A stretch of 64,000 bases of DNA from Emticicia sp. BO119 (lineage in GTDB: Bacteria; Bacteroidota; Bacteroidia; Cytophagales; Spirosomataceae): the NCBI RefSeq assembly GCF_013912375.1, contig NZ_JACETV010000001.1, positions 124,001-188,000 of the forward strand. The letters run 5' to 3'. Below are positions 1 through 8,169 of the stretch, piece by piece; the first letter of the stretch is position 1; every line of letters starts with the position of its first letter. Below the pieces are notes generated by a model. It had not been told where the DNA came from, searched no databases, and saw nothing but the letters and a program-made list of their open reading frames with translations. The position numbers and the translations under genes are program-made.

Positions 1-1247
1 ATATCCATGAATTTATTGCCGATGACATTGCGGCCCAAAACGAAAGCTCAAAGGCCGATTACGCCATGTTGCTCTTTACACAGGAATTCGGGTTACAGCC
101 CGACCAGCTAACCAATCGGTTTTTTACACATTCAACCCTTAAACGCCGTATCCAGATGCTAAGTAAACCACGCTCTCGTAATATTATGTTAATGAAATAT
201 GGTTTAGCAGTACCCTTGTTTGTATTAATGCTGGTGCTTTCCTCGGCTACAGTTGTGACCAATCAGGTACTTGATCTGGTAGAGGTGAAACTCTCTGGAC
301 TCAAAGAAAGTAGCGTAGGTTTTGAAACTCCTGCTAATGCGAGTGCTAAAAAAGATATCCTATTGGAAGAGGCTAACGATAAAGTTATTACAGGCAAGGT
401 AATTTCTGCTGATGATGGTAAGCCTTTACCGGGCGTGAATGTTGAAGTAGTAAACAAAAACAGAGGTACAACAACCAATACCGACGGAGATTTTAAAATT
501 AATGTTTCGGATACTGACAAATTACGCTTTAGTTTTAATGGTTTTGAAACTACAGATATAACAGTAGGTGATAAAACGGCAATGATTGTGTCGCTCAAAT
601 TAAAGCAACCGACTGAGTCTTCACTAGAGCAAGTAGAGATAAAAGTCGGCAAAAAGACTGTAGAGAACGATAGTGAGGTTTTTGATTCGGTAGAGGAGAA
701 TCCTGAATACCCGGGTGGTGTAAAGCAACTATATACTTTTATCAACAATAATTTAAGGTACCCGATTGAAGCAGCACAGAATAATATTACCGGAAAAGTA
801 TTCGTAAAATTCGTTGTCAGAAAAGATGGGAGTATCAGCGATTTAAAGATTCTGAAAGGTATCGGTTATGGTTGTGATGAAGAAGCCGTAAGAGTGATTT
901 CGCAACTACCCCGTTGGAAGCCCGGCAAACAAAATGGCAAACTTGTAAATGTCATGTTTACGATGCCGATTAATTTCGTAATAGATGCGGATAAGAGTAC
1001 TATGGAAATTGTTACACCGGACACTGATACAGCTATTAGAATTAGGGGTATGAATGATAAGAATCCTCTTTTTATTCTTGATGGAAAGGAGATAAAAGAA
1101 GAAGAACTAAAGAAATTAGATACCAAGAATATTCAAACTATTACCGTTCTTAGAGACGAAGCATCAACTAAAGTCTATGGCGCAAAAGGAAAAGATGGAG
1201 TGATAATTCTGAGTACAAAAGCAGAAGGTACAGAAACAAAGAAATAG
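1..1247 (+). CDS. BlaR1-like M56 peptidase with TonB C-terminal domain (5' end outside window)
   Basis: C-terminal part of a membrane sensor/signalling protein; the reading frame is open from base 3 and its start lies left of the window. The first residues read HEFIADD, the segment that carries the third zinc ligand (Glu) of M56 peptidases; the HExxH helix would be just upstream. A transmembrane helix follows at about 186-255 (MKYGLAVPLFVLMLVLSS). After it come a carboxypeptidase-regulatory-like beta domain (about 384-605, ITGKV...GDF), a TonB C-terminal domain (about 708-983, YPIEAAQ, GKVFVKFVV, W-K-P-G) and a TonB-receptor plug-like segment (about 1032-1223, LFILDGKEI, ITVLRDEAS, GKDGVIIL). 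M56 proteins usually pair with a BlaI-type repressor, which would be off the left edge. Substrate and signal are unknown. The family call is firm, the function is inferred. Confidence 0.85.
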   Translation, partial: IHEFIADDIAAQNESSKADYAMLLFTQEFGLQPDQLTNRFFTHSTLKRRIQMLSKPRSRNIMLMKYGLAVPLFVLMLVLSSATVVTNQVLDLVEVKLSGLKESSVGFETPANASAKKDILLEEANDKVITGKVISADDGKPLPGVNVEVVNKNRGTTTNTDGDFKINVSDTDKLRFSFNGFETTDITVGDKTAMIVSLKLKQPTESSLEQVEIKVGKKTVENDSEVFDSVEENPEYPGGVKQLYTFINNNLRYPIEAAQNNITGKVFVKFVVRKDGSISDLKILKGIGYGCDEEAVRVISQLPRWKPGKQNGKLVNVMFTMPINFVIDADKSTMEIVTPDTDTAIRIRGMNDKNPLFILDGKEIKEEELKKLDTKNIQTITVLRDEASTKVYGAKGKDGVIILSTKAEGTETKK

Positions 1248-1248
1248 T

Positions 1249-3033
1249 TTACACTTTGTCTTCTTTAGCTTGCAAATGCTCCTGATGCTTCCATAGTTCC
1301 TGAAATACGGCACTATATTCTTTCAAATGCTTGAATGTGCCTTCATCTACAAGCCGGCCGTCTTGCAGAATATACACATAGTCAAATTTGGTCAATAGGT
1401 GCAAGCGGTGTAATGAGGAAAGTACAGCCTTGTCTTTAAATTCCTTGAATAGTTTGTTATAAATCTGCACTTCTGTTTTGGGGTCGACGCTACTGGTTGG
1501 CTCGTCGAGTAAGACGATTTCGCTCATGCGGGCTGCCAGTACACCTCTTGCCAGTGCCAGCCTTTGTTTTTGTCCACCAGAAAGATTAACCCCTTTCTCC
1601 TGGATATTTGACTCTAACCCTTTTGGTAAATGGTGAATTACTTCTTTAAAATGAGCGGTTTCACTTACATTCATGATGTCTTCTTCTTCAAAAGGCAAAC
1701 CTAAGGTTATGTTATAAGCAATCGTATTCTCAAAGATTTCAGGCTCCTGCGGGAAAAGTGTGATTGTTTCAGAAATAATATCTAATGAATCATACATTAT
1801 GCCATCAATCGAAACTTTTACTTCTGGTTGGGCATCATACAATCCTCTTAATAGTGCTAATAATGTACTTTTACCACTGCCACTTTCGCCAATAAAAGCG
1901 ATCTTTTTACCCTTTTCAATCAGAATGCTCAGGTTATGCAGGCTATGAGCCGTTTTGTCTTCTTCATAAGTATCATTATGTGAAAAATTAAGTCCTGAAA
2001 TAGCAATCTTCTTCCAGTCTTTGGGTAATTCCTGAACAGTATCAGGGCGGTGGTGCTGTGCATAAGATTCTCCAATATTTCTTACGGTCTGCACATCCGT
2101 ATTGTATTGCACAATATTGGTATATTGCCAGGCCACATCATGAAACACACTTGTAAACTGGATTACATAACCCAGAAGTGTCACCAGACCACCGATATAA
2201 AAGGGTTTGCCTGGTTCCCAGTGTTGATAAACATAACCAATAGCAATAACACAATAAATAAGTGTAACCAATGTATCTGCCACAAACCATTTCCATTCAT
2301 TCAAATGCACATTTCTCCGGAATGGGGGTAGCACTTCTTTCACCTTCTGCATCAGGCTTGATTCCATTCTTTTCTCCAACCGCAAAGTTATAACGGTTAT
2401 GATATTCGAGAGACTATCAAAAAGAGTAGAAGAGACAACGTGTTCTTTTTCGTTGGTTTCATCTAAAGCTTTAATAAACGGCTTATCGAACCTGAAAATC
2501 ACCCAGATTGTAAGCATACCCATCAGAATACCGATACCACCAAATAAAGGAGAAAAATAAAGCATTGCTCCAAAAGAAAATATAAATTTGAAGATTGCAT
2601 GTAAAAACATGAAACCATCCTGAAAGAAGTGCTTCAAGGCTTCGTAAGCCTTACGGATACGGTTGATAGTTGAACCACTATGATTATCCTGATGCCAGCG
2701 AATGGGTAAATGAAGGGTCTGATGATATAATTCATCGAGGAAGTTACGGCTAAGATTAAAGGCCAGGTTGCGTTCCATCACGCGGGCAGGGCCATGAAAA
2801 CTCCACTCCATGAGCTTCAGGAACAAAAACAAGCCTGCATACAGTAAAGTATTATCCCATATTTTAGAACTATCCCTCTGGATACTATCTACAAACCAGC
2901 CATATAAAAGCGGATTAAGTGCGGCTACAATGTTAGCCATAATAAAAAGTCCATAGATAAATACATACTTGTTTTTCTCTTGGCGGGCGTATTTCCAGGC
3001 TGTGCGGAGTAGAGAAATATAGGGGTTATTCAT
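1249..3033 (-). CDS. ABC transporter, fused permease and ATP-binding domains
   Basis: Half-transporter of the exporter type (594 residues): an N-terminal six-helix membrane domain (about 1-310) followed by a nucleotide-binding domain (about 345-585). Visible motifs are Walker A GESGSGKST near residue 381, the signature LSGGQKQRLALARG near 481, Walker B IVLLDEPTSS near 508 and the switch His in SSLHRLHLL. It should work as a homodimer in the inner membrane and export a lipid, drug or peptide; the sequence does not reveal which. The stop codon lies one base past the stop of the convergent M56 gene, so the two genes meet tail to tail with no room for a terminator. The ATG start at 3033 fits the family N-terminus. 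Confidence 0.9.
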   Translation of the reverse strand: MNNPYISLLRTAWKYARQEKNKYVFIYGLFIMANIVAALNPLLYGWFVDSIQRDSSKIWDNTLLYAGLFLFLKLMEWSFHGPARVMERNLAFNLSRNFLDELYHQTLHLPIRWHQDNHSGSTINRIRKAYEALKHFFQDGFMFLHAIFKFIFSFGAMLYFSPLFGGIGILMGMLTIWVIFRFDKPFIKALDETNEKEHVVSSTLFDSLSNIITVITLRLEKRMESSLMQKVKEVLPPFRRNVHLNEWKWFVADTLVTLIYCVIAIGYVYQHWEPGKPFYIGGLVTLLGYVIQFTSVFHDVAWQYTNIVQYNTDVQTVRNIGESYAQHHRPDTVQELPKDWKKIAISGLNFSHNDTYEEDKTAHSLHNLSILIEKGKKIAFIGESGSGKSTLLALLRGLYDAQPEVKVSIDGIMYDSLDIISETITLFPQEPEIFENTIAYNITLGLPFEEEDIMNVSETAHFKEVIHHLPKGLESNIQEKGVNLSGGQKQRLALARGVLAARMSEIVLLDEPTSSVDPKTEVQIYNKLFKEFKDKAVLSSLHRLHLLTKFDYVYILQDGRLVDEGTFKHLKEYSAVFQELWKHQEHLQAKEDKV

Positions 3034-3185
3034 GGGTTACTACGTAAATGGTTACAAAGGACGATATTTTTTGGCATATTTTATTGAGAATAACTTCATT
3101 ATTATTGTATTGAATGCGGCTGGTAAATCTTAAATAATAATTTAGTGCTATCATTGCATTTTAATTGACAAATCCCTGATATACT

Positions 3186-3812
3186 ATGCATAAGGTCATC
3201 AATATTGATAATTATATCCTGCTTGATTTTACAGCCAATAATCATGAGTTAGCAGAGGTAGATTTAGTAGATACAGCAAAATTCTCAAACTATGTATTTG
3301 ATAAAATTTACACTGCAGGAGCGAAGATGGGAATAGGTGGATATATGGAACCCCGTGTGATTTATAGAAGAAGCGAACATTTTTCAACTGAAGACGAAAT
3401 ACAAAGGAATATCCATTTAGGTATTGATTTATGGGCAGAGGCAGGTACGACAATCTTTTCTCCACTTATGGGTAAAGTACATAGTTTTAAAAATAATGCC
3501 AATTTTGGCGATTATGGCCCAACTATTATTTTAGAGCATACCTATGCAGGCAAGCCTCTTTATACACTTTACGGGCATTTGTCTTTAGCATCATTAGATG
3601 GGCTTTTTGAAGGCAAATCCATACAGACAGGAGAGAAAATAGCAGAAATAGGCAATTACCCTGTTAATGGCGACTGGCCTCCACATCTGCATTTTCAGGT
3701 GATGACTGATTTATTGGGTATGTATGGAGATTTTCCGGGAGTATGTACCGAAGGAGATAAAGAGCAATTTGAGAAGATATGTCTGAACCCTGACTTTTTA
3801 TTGGGTTTATAG
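3186..3812 (+). CDS. M23 family metallopeptidase (LytM-like), no signal peptide
   Basis: Zinc peptidase fold of the M23/LytM family (208 residues), which normally cleaves peptide cross-links in peptidoglycan. The metal ligands are recognisable: HLGID (His77, Asp81) and HLHF (His169 as third ligand, His167 catalytic), with a further conserved His131 in LYGHLS. The N-terminus (MHKVINIDNYILLDF) is not a signal peptide or a membrane anchor, which is unusual for a cell-wall hydrolase; the enzyme may be cytoplasmic, or may act on a non-murein substrate. It stands alone between divergent and convergent ABC genes and ends at a strong terminator. Family assignment is firm, substrate is open. Confidence 0.85.
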   Translation: MHKVINIDNYILLDFTANNHELAEVDLVDTAKFSNYVFDKIYTAGAKMGIGGYMEPRVIYRRSEHFSTEDEIQRNIHLGIDLWAEAGTTIFSPLMGKVHSFKNNANFGDYGPTIILEHTYAGKPLYTLYGHLSLASLDGLFEGKSIQTGEKIAEIGNYPVNGDWPPHLHFQVMTDLLGMYGDFPGVCTEGDKEQFEKICLNPDFLLGL

Positions 3813-3871
3813 AATCAATCTGTGGCGCAAATCAAGCAAAGACAGCTTCTGATTTGCGCCACAGATTGATT
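3813..3871. terminator. bidirectional terminator, 22-bp perfect inverted repeat
   Basis: Bases 3813-3834 are the exact reverse complement of 3850-3871 (arms of 22 bases, loop of 15). The right arm ends against the stop codon of the convergent ABC permease gene and the left arm begins just after the stop of the M23 gene. T-rich flanks follow, so it can end transcription from both sides. Confidence 0.85.
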
Positions 3872-5209
3872 TTATCCTTTATAGAAAATCCACTTACCTA
3901 TTTCTTTAAAAGTTGGTTTTTTACCGAACATCAGGATACCTACACGGTATATACGGGCAGCTAACCAGGTTGTGCCGATAAAACCTCCGGTAAGAAGCAC
4001 CATTGACAGAATGATTTGCCAGGCTGGCACACCAAATGGAATACGAACCATCATAATTATAGGAGAGGTAAACGGAATCATCGAAGTCCAGAAAGCCAGA
4101 TTACCATCAGGTTCCCTGATTACAAACTGGGCAATAGCAATTGCAAAAATAATAGGCATTGTAATCGGCAGCATAAATTGTTGAACATCAGTTTCACTAT
4201 CTACTGCCGAGCCTACCGCACCAAATAAGGCACTATATAGTAGATAACCCCCCAGGAAATAGAAAATAAAACAAACCAGTATAGTTACCCAAGGTAAGGT
4301 TTGCACAGCTTTCATCGCTTTACCATAAATGCCTCCTCCTCCTTTTGCCTCTTTCTTTACTTGTTTTTCTATTTCTTGCGCCTGTGGCATATTTTTTACC
4401 TGCTCCATGCGTTGTTCAGGAGAGCCTGCAAATTTTTCGCCGAACATCGAAGTGGCAGCCGTAGTAACGGCAAGAGACAGTAAAATCCAGAGCGTAAACT
4501 GAGTTAGACCTACCAAAGCTACACCAATAATTTTACCCATCATCAATTCAAATGGTTTAATAGAAGAAATAATAACTTCTACTATACGGCTTGTTTTTTC
4601 TTCCATCACGCTTCTCATTACCTGTACCCCAAAAATGAATACAGTAATGTAAATAAGAAATGCACAAACATAACCTATAATAGTAGCAGCTACCGAGCTA
4701 TTGCTTTTCTCTCCTTCTTCGCTCAGGCTGATTGTTTCGCTGTTTATATTCATTTTGGCATCTTCCAATACCTTCTGAGTGATGCCTGCTTCTGTAAGTT
4801 TAATAGTCTCAATCTCGTTTTCTATGGTTTTTTCTATGCCATTTTGTAATTCAATAGAAAGGCTTTTCTCTGAAAAAATCTTGACACCTTTAGGATTATC
4901 CATGATGTCTTTTGGAATAAACACCAGGGCATCATAATTACTTTTGGCAAAGTCTTTCTTGGCATTATCTAAGGATTGTGACGAATAGCTGTAATCCAGC
5001 TCTTCAGTATTTTTGAATTTCCCTTTAAATAAATTACTTTCGTCTATTACTTCTACTTTTTTAAGACTGATAGACGACATGGCTGTCCAGCCAATAAAAC
5101 CGTAAAAAGCACCAATCAGTAGTGGGCCGAGGATCGTCATTACAATAAATGACTTTTTGCGCACTCTTGTAAGGTATTCTCTTTTTAGAACAAGGAATAT
5201 GTTTTTCAT
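3872..5209 (-). CDS. ABC-2 type transporter permease (NatB-like)
   Basis: Membrane subunit of an ABC-2 type transporter, partner of the ATPase gene just upstream. The start is taken at 5209 (MKNIFLVLKREYLTRVRKKS), giving 445 residues; the open frame runs back to 5290 but would then overlap the ATPase gene. One N-terminal helix (FIVMTILGPLLIGAFYGFI) is followed by a large extracytoplasmic region of about 150 residues and then five or six helices, the usual layout of the NatB/YhaP group. The basic segment KREYLTRVRKKSF before helix 1 is typical of the family. NatAB systems of this type export sodium or other compounds; the substrate here is not known. The gap to the ATPase gene is 40 bases, so one operon is likely. 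Confidence 0.88.
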   Translation of the reverse strand: MKNIFLVLKREYLTRVRKKSFIVMTILGPLLIGAFYGFIGWTAMSSISLKKVEVIDESNLFKGKFKNTEELDYSYSSQSLDNAKKDFAKSNYDALVFIPKDIMDNPKGVKIFSEKSLSIELQNGIEKTIENEIETIKLTEAGITQKVLEDAKMNINSETISLSEEGEKSNSSVAATIIGYVCAFLIYITVFIFGVQVMRSVMEEKTSRIVEVIISSIKPFELMMGKIIGVALVGLTQFTLWILLSLAVTTAATSMFGEKFAGSPEQRMEQVKNMPQAQEIEKQVKKEAKGGGGIYGKAMKAVQTLPWVTILVCFIFYFLGGYLLYSALFGAVGSAVDSETDVQQFMLPITMPIIFAIAIAQFVIREPDGNLAFWTSMIPFTSPIIMMVRIPFGVPAWQIILSMVLLTGGFIGTTWLAARIYRVGILMFGKKPTFKEIGKWIFYKG

Positions 5210-5249
5210 GATAATATAAGCTTTTTTGAAGAATGAGTCAATTGCTGTT

Positions 5250-6164
5250 TTATTGAGGTATTTCATTGACTGCTGCAATGAATATATCATTCATACTCGG
5301 AATATTCTCTCCAAAAGTACGGATCTCTACCTTATCAATTAACTGTCGCACCAATCGGTTTACAGGCACTTCAGGTTTTAACTTTATAGTCGATTTTTTA
5401 TAATTGTCTTCTATAGCATTGGTACTTATTATATCAAAATCTTCAAATTCATTACTTAAATCTCCGAGATACTCTACACTATAGGTATGCGTTTTAAACT
5501 GCTCTTTAATCTGTTTTTTTGGGCCATCTAATATTTTATGAGATTTATTAATAAGTGCTACGTGATCGCACAATTCTTCTACCGATTCCATACGGTGGGT
5601 CGAAAAAATGATCGTCGTTCCCTTTTTCTTTAACTCTAAAATCTCATCTTTAATCAGGTTGGCATTAATAGGGTCGAAACCAGAGAAGGGTTCGTCTAAG
5701 ATAATCAACTGGGGTTCGTGCAGAACAGTAGCCACAAACTGGATCTTCTGTTGCATACCCTTCGACAAATCTTCTACGTTTTTAGTCCACCAGGTTTTAA
5801 TATCAAACTTGATAAACCACGCTTTCAGTTTTTCCATTGCCTGTTTTTCAGACAAACCTTTCAATTGTGCCAGATAAAGCAATTGCTCGCCGACTTTCAT
5901 TTTTTTATAAAGCCCGCGTTCTTCTGGCAGATACCCTATCTCCTTAATGTGTTCAGGATGTAATTTTTGTCCATCAAATAAAATATGGCCTTCGTCTGGA
6001 CCAGTAATCTGGTTAATAATACGAATGAGAGATGTTTTTCCTGCGCCGTTTGGCCCTAATAGACCAAAGATCAGGCCCTTTGGAACATTGATACTTACAT
6101 TGTTGAGAGCCGTATGTTGGGCATAGCGTTTCACAACATTGTGCACTTCTAAAATGTTATTCAC
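5250..6164 (-). CDS. ABC transporter ATP-binding protein (NatA-like)
   Basis: Soluble ATPase subunit (304 residues) that drives the downstream ABC-2 permease. Walker A GPNGAGKT is at 37-44, the signature is LSKGMQQ at 133-139 (the LSKGM variant is common in this branch) and Walker B is LIILDEP with Asp157. The C-terminal 80 residues match the DUF4162 extension found on NatA-type ATPases. It is the first gene of a two-gene operon and has a Bacteroidota -7 box about 30 bases upstream. Confidence 0.9.
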   Translation of the reverse strand: MNNILEVHNVVKRYAQHTALNNVSINVPKGLIFGLLGPNGAGKTSLIRIINQITGPDEGHILFDGQKLHPEHIKEIGYLPEERGLYKKMKVGEQLLYLAQLKGLSEKQAMEKLKAWFIKFDIKTWWTKNVEDLSKGMQQKIQFVATVLHEPQLIILDEPFSGFDPINANLIKDEILELKKKGTTIIFSTHRMESVEELCDHVALINKSHKILDGPKKQIKEQFKTHTYSVEYLGDLSNEFEDFDIISTNAIEDNYKKSTIKLKPEVPVNRLVRQLIDKVEIRTFGENIPSMNDIFIAAVNEIPQ

Positions 6165-6190
6165 AGTAGTTCTTATTTGGTTTAGTGGCT

Positions 6191-6198
6191 CAAATATA
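6191..6198 (-). promoter_or_regulatory. probable -7 box of the NatAB operon
   Basis: The minus strand reads TATATTTG, an exact match to the Bacteroidota -7 consensus TAnnTTTG, 27-34 bases before the ATG at 6164. No TTG -33 element is found at the usual 17-23 base spacing, so the promoter may be weak or activator dependent. Confidence 0.5.
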
Positions 6199-6340
6199 AA
6201 GCTCTTATCAAATGTAGTAAAGAAATCTGTATAAAAGGCTTTATTCTTTCATGAAAGGCTTAAAAATCAAAACTCATATTCTCATAATTAGATTTGTTGA
6301 GGCCGTTTACAGACAATTGATTCTAAATTTGTGGCAACCA

Positions 6341-6372
6341 TAAAAAGAAAGAGACGGTCAGAAACCGTCTCT
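6341..6372 (-). terminator. rho-independent terminator after susD
   Basis: A 9-bp stem (6350-6358 with 6364-6372, core GAGACGGT/ACCGTCTC) with a 5-base loop. On the minus strand it is followed by TTTCTTTTTA. It lies 46 bases beyond the susD stop. Confidence 0.85.
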
Positions 6373-6417
6373 CTTATCCCTACTCTTGAAACAAAGCGTA
6401 CTTTGATTTTTAATACG

Positions 6418-8136
6418 TTAATACCCGTTATTTTGTTTTAAACCTTGCTTGCCGTCTGATGTCTTGCTTTGGTTGATGGCAAATTCTGGAATCGGTAGAT
6501 ATTCATCCTTACCTTTTTTGAACACTACACCAGCCAGACTCGTTCTGATAGGTGATTCTCTTTTAATAAAATCGTTGATAACCACATCAGCAACTCCCCA
6601 TCTTACCAAATCATAAAAACGATGGCCTTCCATTGCTAATTCAATGAAACGCTCAAATCTAACAGCATCTCTTGCTGCATTTTTATCTGTCCACGGAGCC
6701 GAATATACAGAAACCTGATAGTTTGCGGCAGGCTTGTCCCCGTCCATCACCTGAGTCGACTTCACGGCACGGTCACGAATCATATTTACATATTCCTGTG
6801 CTTTGGTAAGGCTTCCTACTTCAACTTCACATTCGGCGGCCATCAATAAAAGATCAGCATAACGAAGTAATAAAACATTTTTTCCTAATTGAGTTTGTCC
6901 CCAGGAGCCTGGTACATAATATTTGCCCACTTCATCTTGCCATTGAATATGTTTGTTTGGTAACCATGGACCACCATTTGCCAACTGTCGGATCCAGGTA
7001 GCTTTGGCCGGTCCAAAATCCTTGTAAGGAACTCCAATACGGCCTACTGTATAGTCAAGACGTGTATCTAATTGCCCTCTGTCAGGGTAATCGTTCGGGT
7101 CCGATTCCTGGCTTTTCACAGGAACATTATTAAATGTGCCAATTAAAGGCAAACCTCCTTGTGTTCTGAAAGCATTAACCAATGTCTGTGATGGTTGATG
7201 GAAACCACAGCAACCGCCGGGGCCATCGTTATGAGGGTTTGTCAGTTCGCCTTCTTTATCACTATTTGCGCCACCAGTACCGTCACCTACAGTATATTGA
7301 ATCCCAAATATTACTTCTTTACCATTTTCATAATCTCCTCTGAACACATCTTTGAAATCCCCTTGTAGCCCATATTTCTCGCCTTTAGTTGTTACACCAT
7401 TGGCAATGATGGCATCAAATACAGCTTTGGCGTCGGCGTATTTGCTTTGATAAAGCAATGCTTTCGCATAATAAGCTCCGGCAGCCCATTTGTTTGCACG
7501 GCCAATCTGTGGCTGGGTAACAGGAAGGTTATCATAAGCAAATTTCAGGTCAGCCTCAATCTGAGGCCAGATGCTGGCCTCATTGGTAAGGGCCTTGTAC
7601 TGGTCAGTAGAGGTAATTTTTTCATCCACGTAAGGCACATTATTGAAGTTTCTCTTTGCCTCAAAGTGATTGAATCCTCTCAGGAAACGGGCTTCAGCAA
7701 TGATATTCTTTTTATTGGTTTCAGTAAGCCCGGGCACTTTTTCTACAATGCGTAATACAATGTTTGCCATACCAATACCATCATAAATAGCTTTCCATTT
7801 GTTGGTTACAGATGGATTACTTGGCAATACCTCAAAACGTTCGGTAGGGTTAATTTCGGTAGCCTGGTCAAGAGACTCAGACCCTTTGTAAGAATCTTCA
7901 GAGCGGATACTTCCCCACAGCCAGTTGCTGGCGCTTACATACCAGGCCGCAATCTGATTTCCCGTAAGTGCCCGATAAGCTACAATAAGAGCCCCGTTCA
8001 CCCCATTTTCGTTGGTAATAGCTTCTTCAGAAATAGCTCCAAGTGGTGGGCGGTCAAGGAACTCGTCTTTACACGAGACCACCACCATCAGCGAGAGCAT
8101 AATTGAAGTTGAGAAAATTAAAATATATTTTTTCAT
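6418..8136 (-). CDS. SusD/RagB family nutrient-binding outer-membrane lipoprotein
   Basis: Surface lipoprotein that closes the SusC channel and binds a glycan or peptide before uptake. The N-terminus is a lipoprotein signal peptide with the acylated Cys at residue 22 (MVVVSCKDEFLDRPPLG). The C-terminal half holds the usual family segments LRYADLLLMAAE and RFYDLVRWG. At 572 residues it is of normal length. It sits 33 bases downstream of the susC partner in the same operon and ends in a terminator. The substrate cannot be read from the sequence; no carbohydrate enzyme is adjacent. Confidence 0.93.
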   Translation of the reverse strand: MKKYILIFSTSIMLSLMVVVSCKDEFLDRPPLGAISEEAITNENGVNGALIVAYRALTGNQIAAWYVSASNWLWGSIRSEDSYKGSESLDQATEINPTERFEVLPSNPSVTNKWKAIYDGIGMANIVLRIVEKVPGLTETNKKNIIAEARFLRGFNHFEAKRNFNNVPYVDEKITSTDQYKALTNEASIWPQIEADLKFAYDNLPVTQPQIGRANKWAAGAYYAKALLYQSKYADAKAVFDAIIANGVTTKGEKYGLQGDFKDVFRGDYENGKEVIFGIQYTVGDGTGGANSDKEGELTNPHNDGPGGCCGFHQPSQTLVNAFRTQGGLPLIGTFNNVPVKSQESDPNDYPDRGQLDTRLDYTVGRIGVPYKDFGPAKATWIRQLANGGPWLPNKHIQWQDEVGKYYVPGSWGQTQLGKNVLLLRYADLLLMAAECEVEVGSLTKAQEYVNMIRDRAVKSTQVMDGDKPAANYQVSVYSAPWTDKNAARDAVRFERFIELAMEGHRFYDLVRWGVADVVINDFIKRESPIRTSLAGVVFKKGKDEYLPIPEFAINQSKTSDGKQGLKQNNGY

Positions 8137-8169
8137 CTTTTTAAAGAGTTTTTAAATGAATGTCAAGAA

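Noticed and set aside
263-748. Open frame of 161 codons on the minus strand opposite the M56 gene
   Set aside because: It is the complement of a well-supported coding region, has no family features and a Ser/Thr/Leu-rich composition typical of antisense frames.
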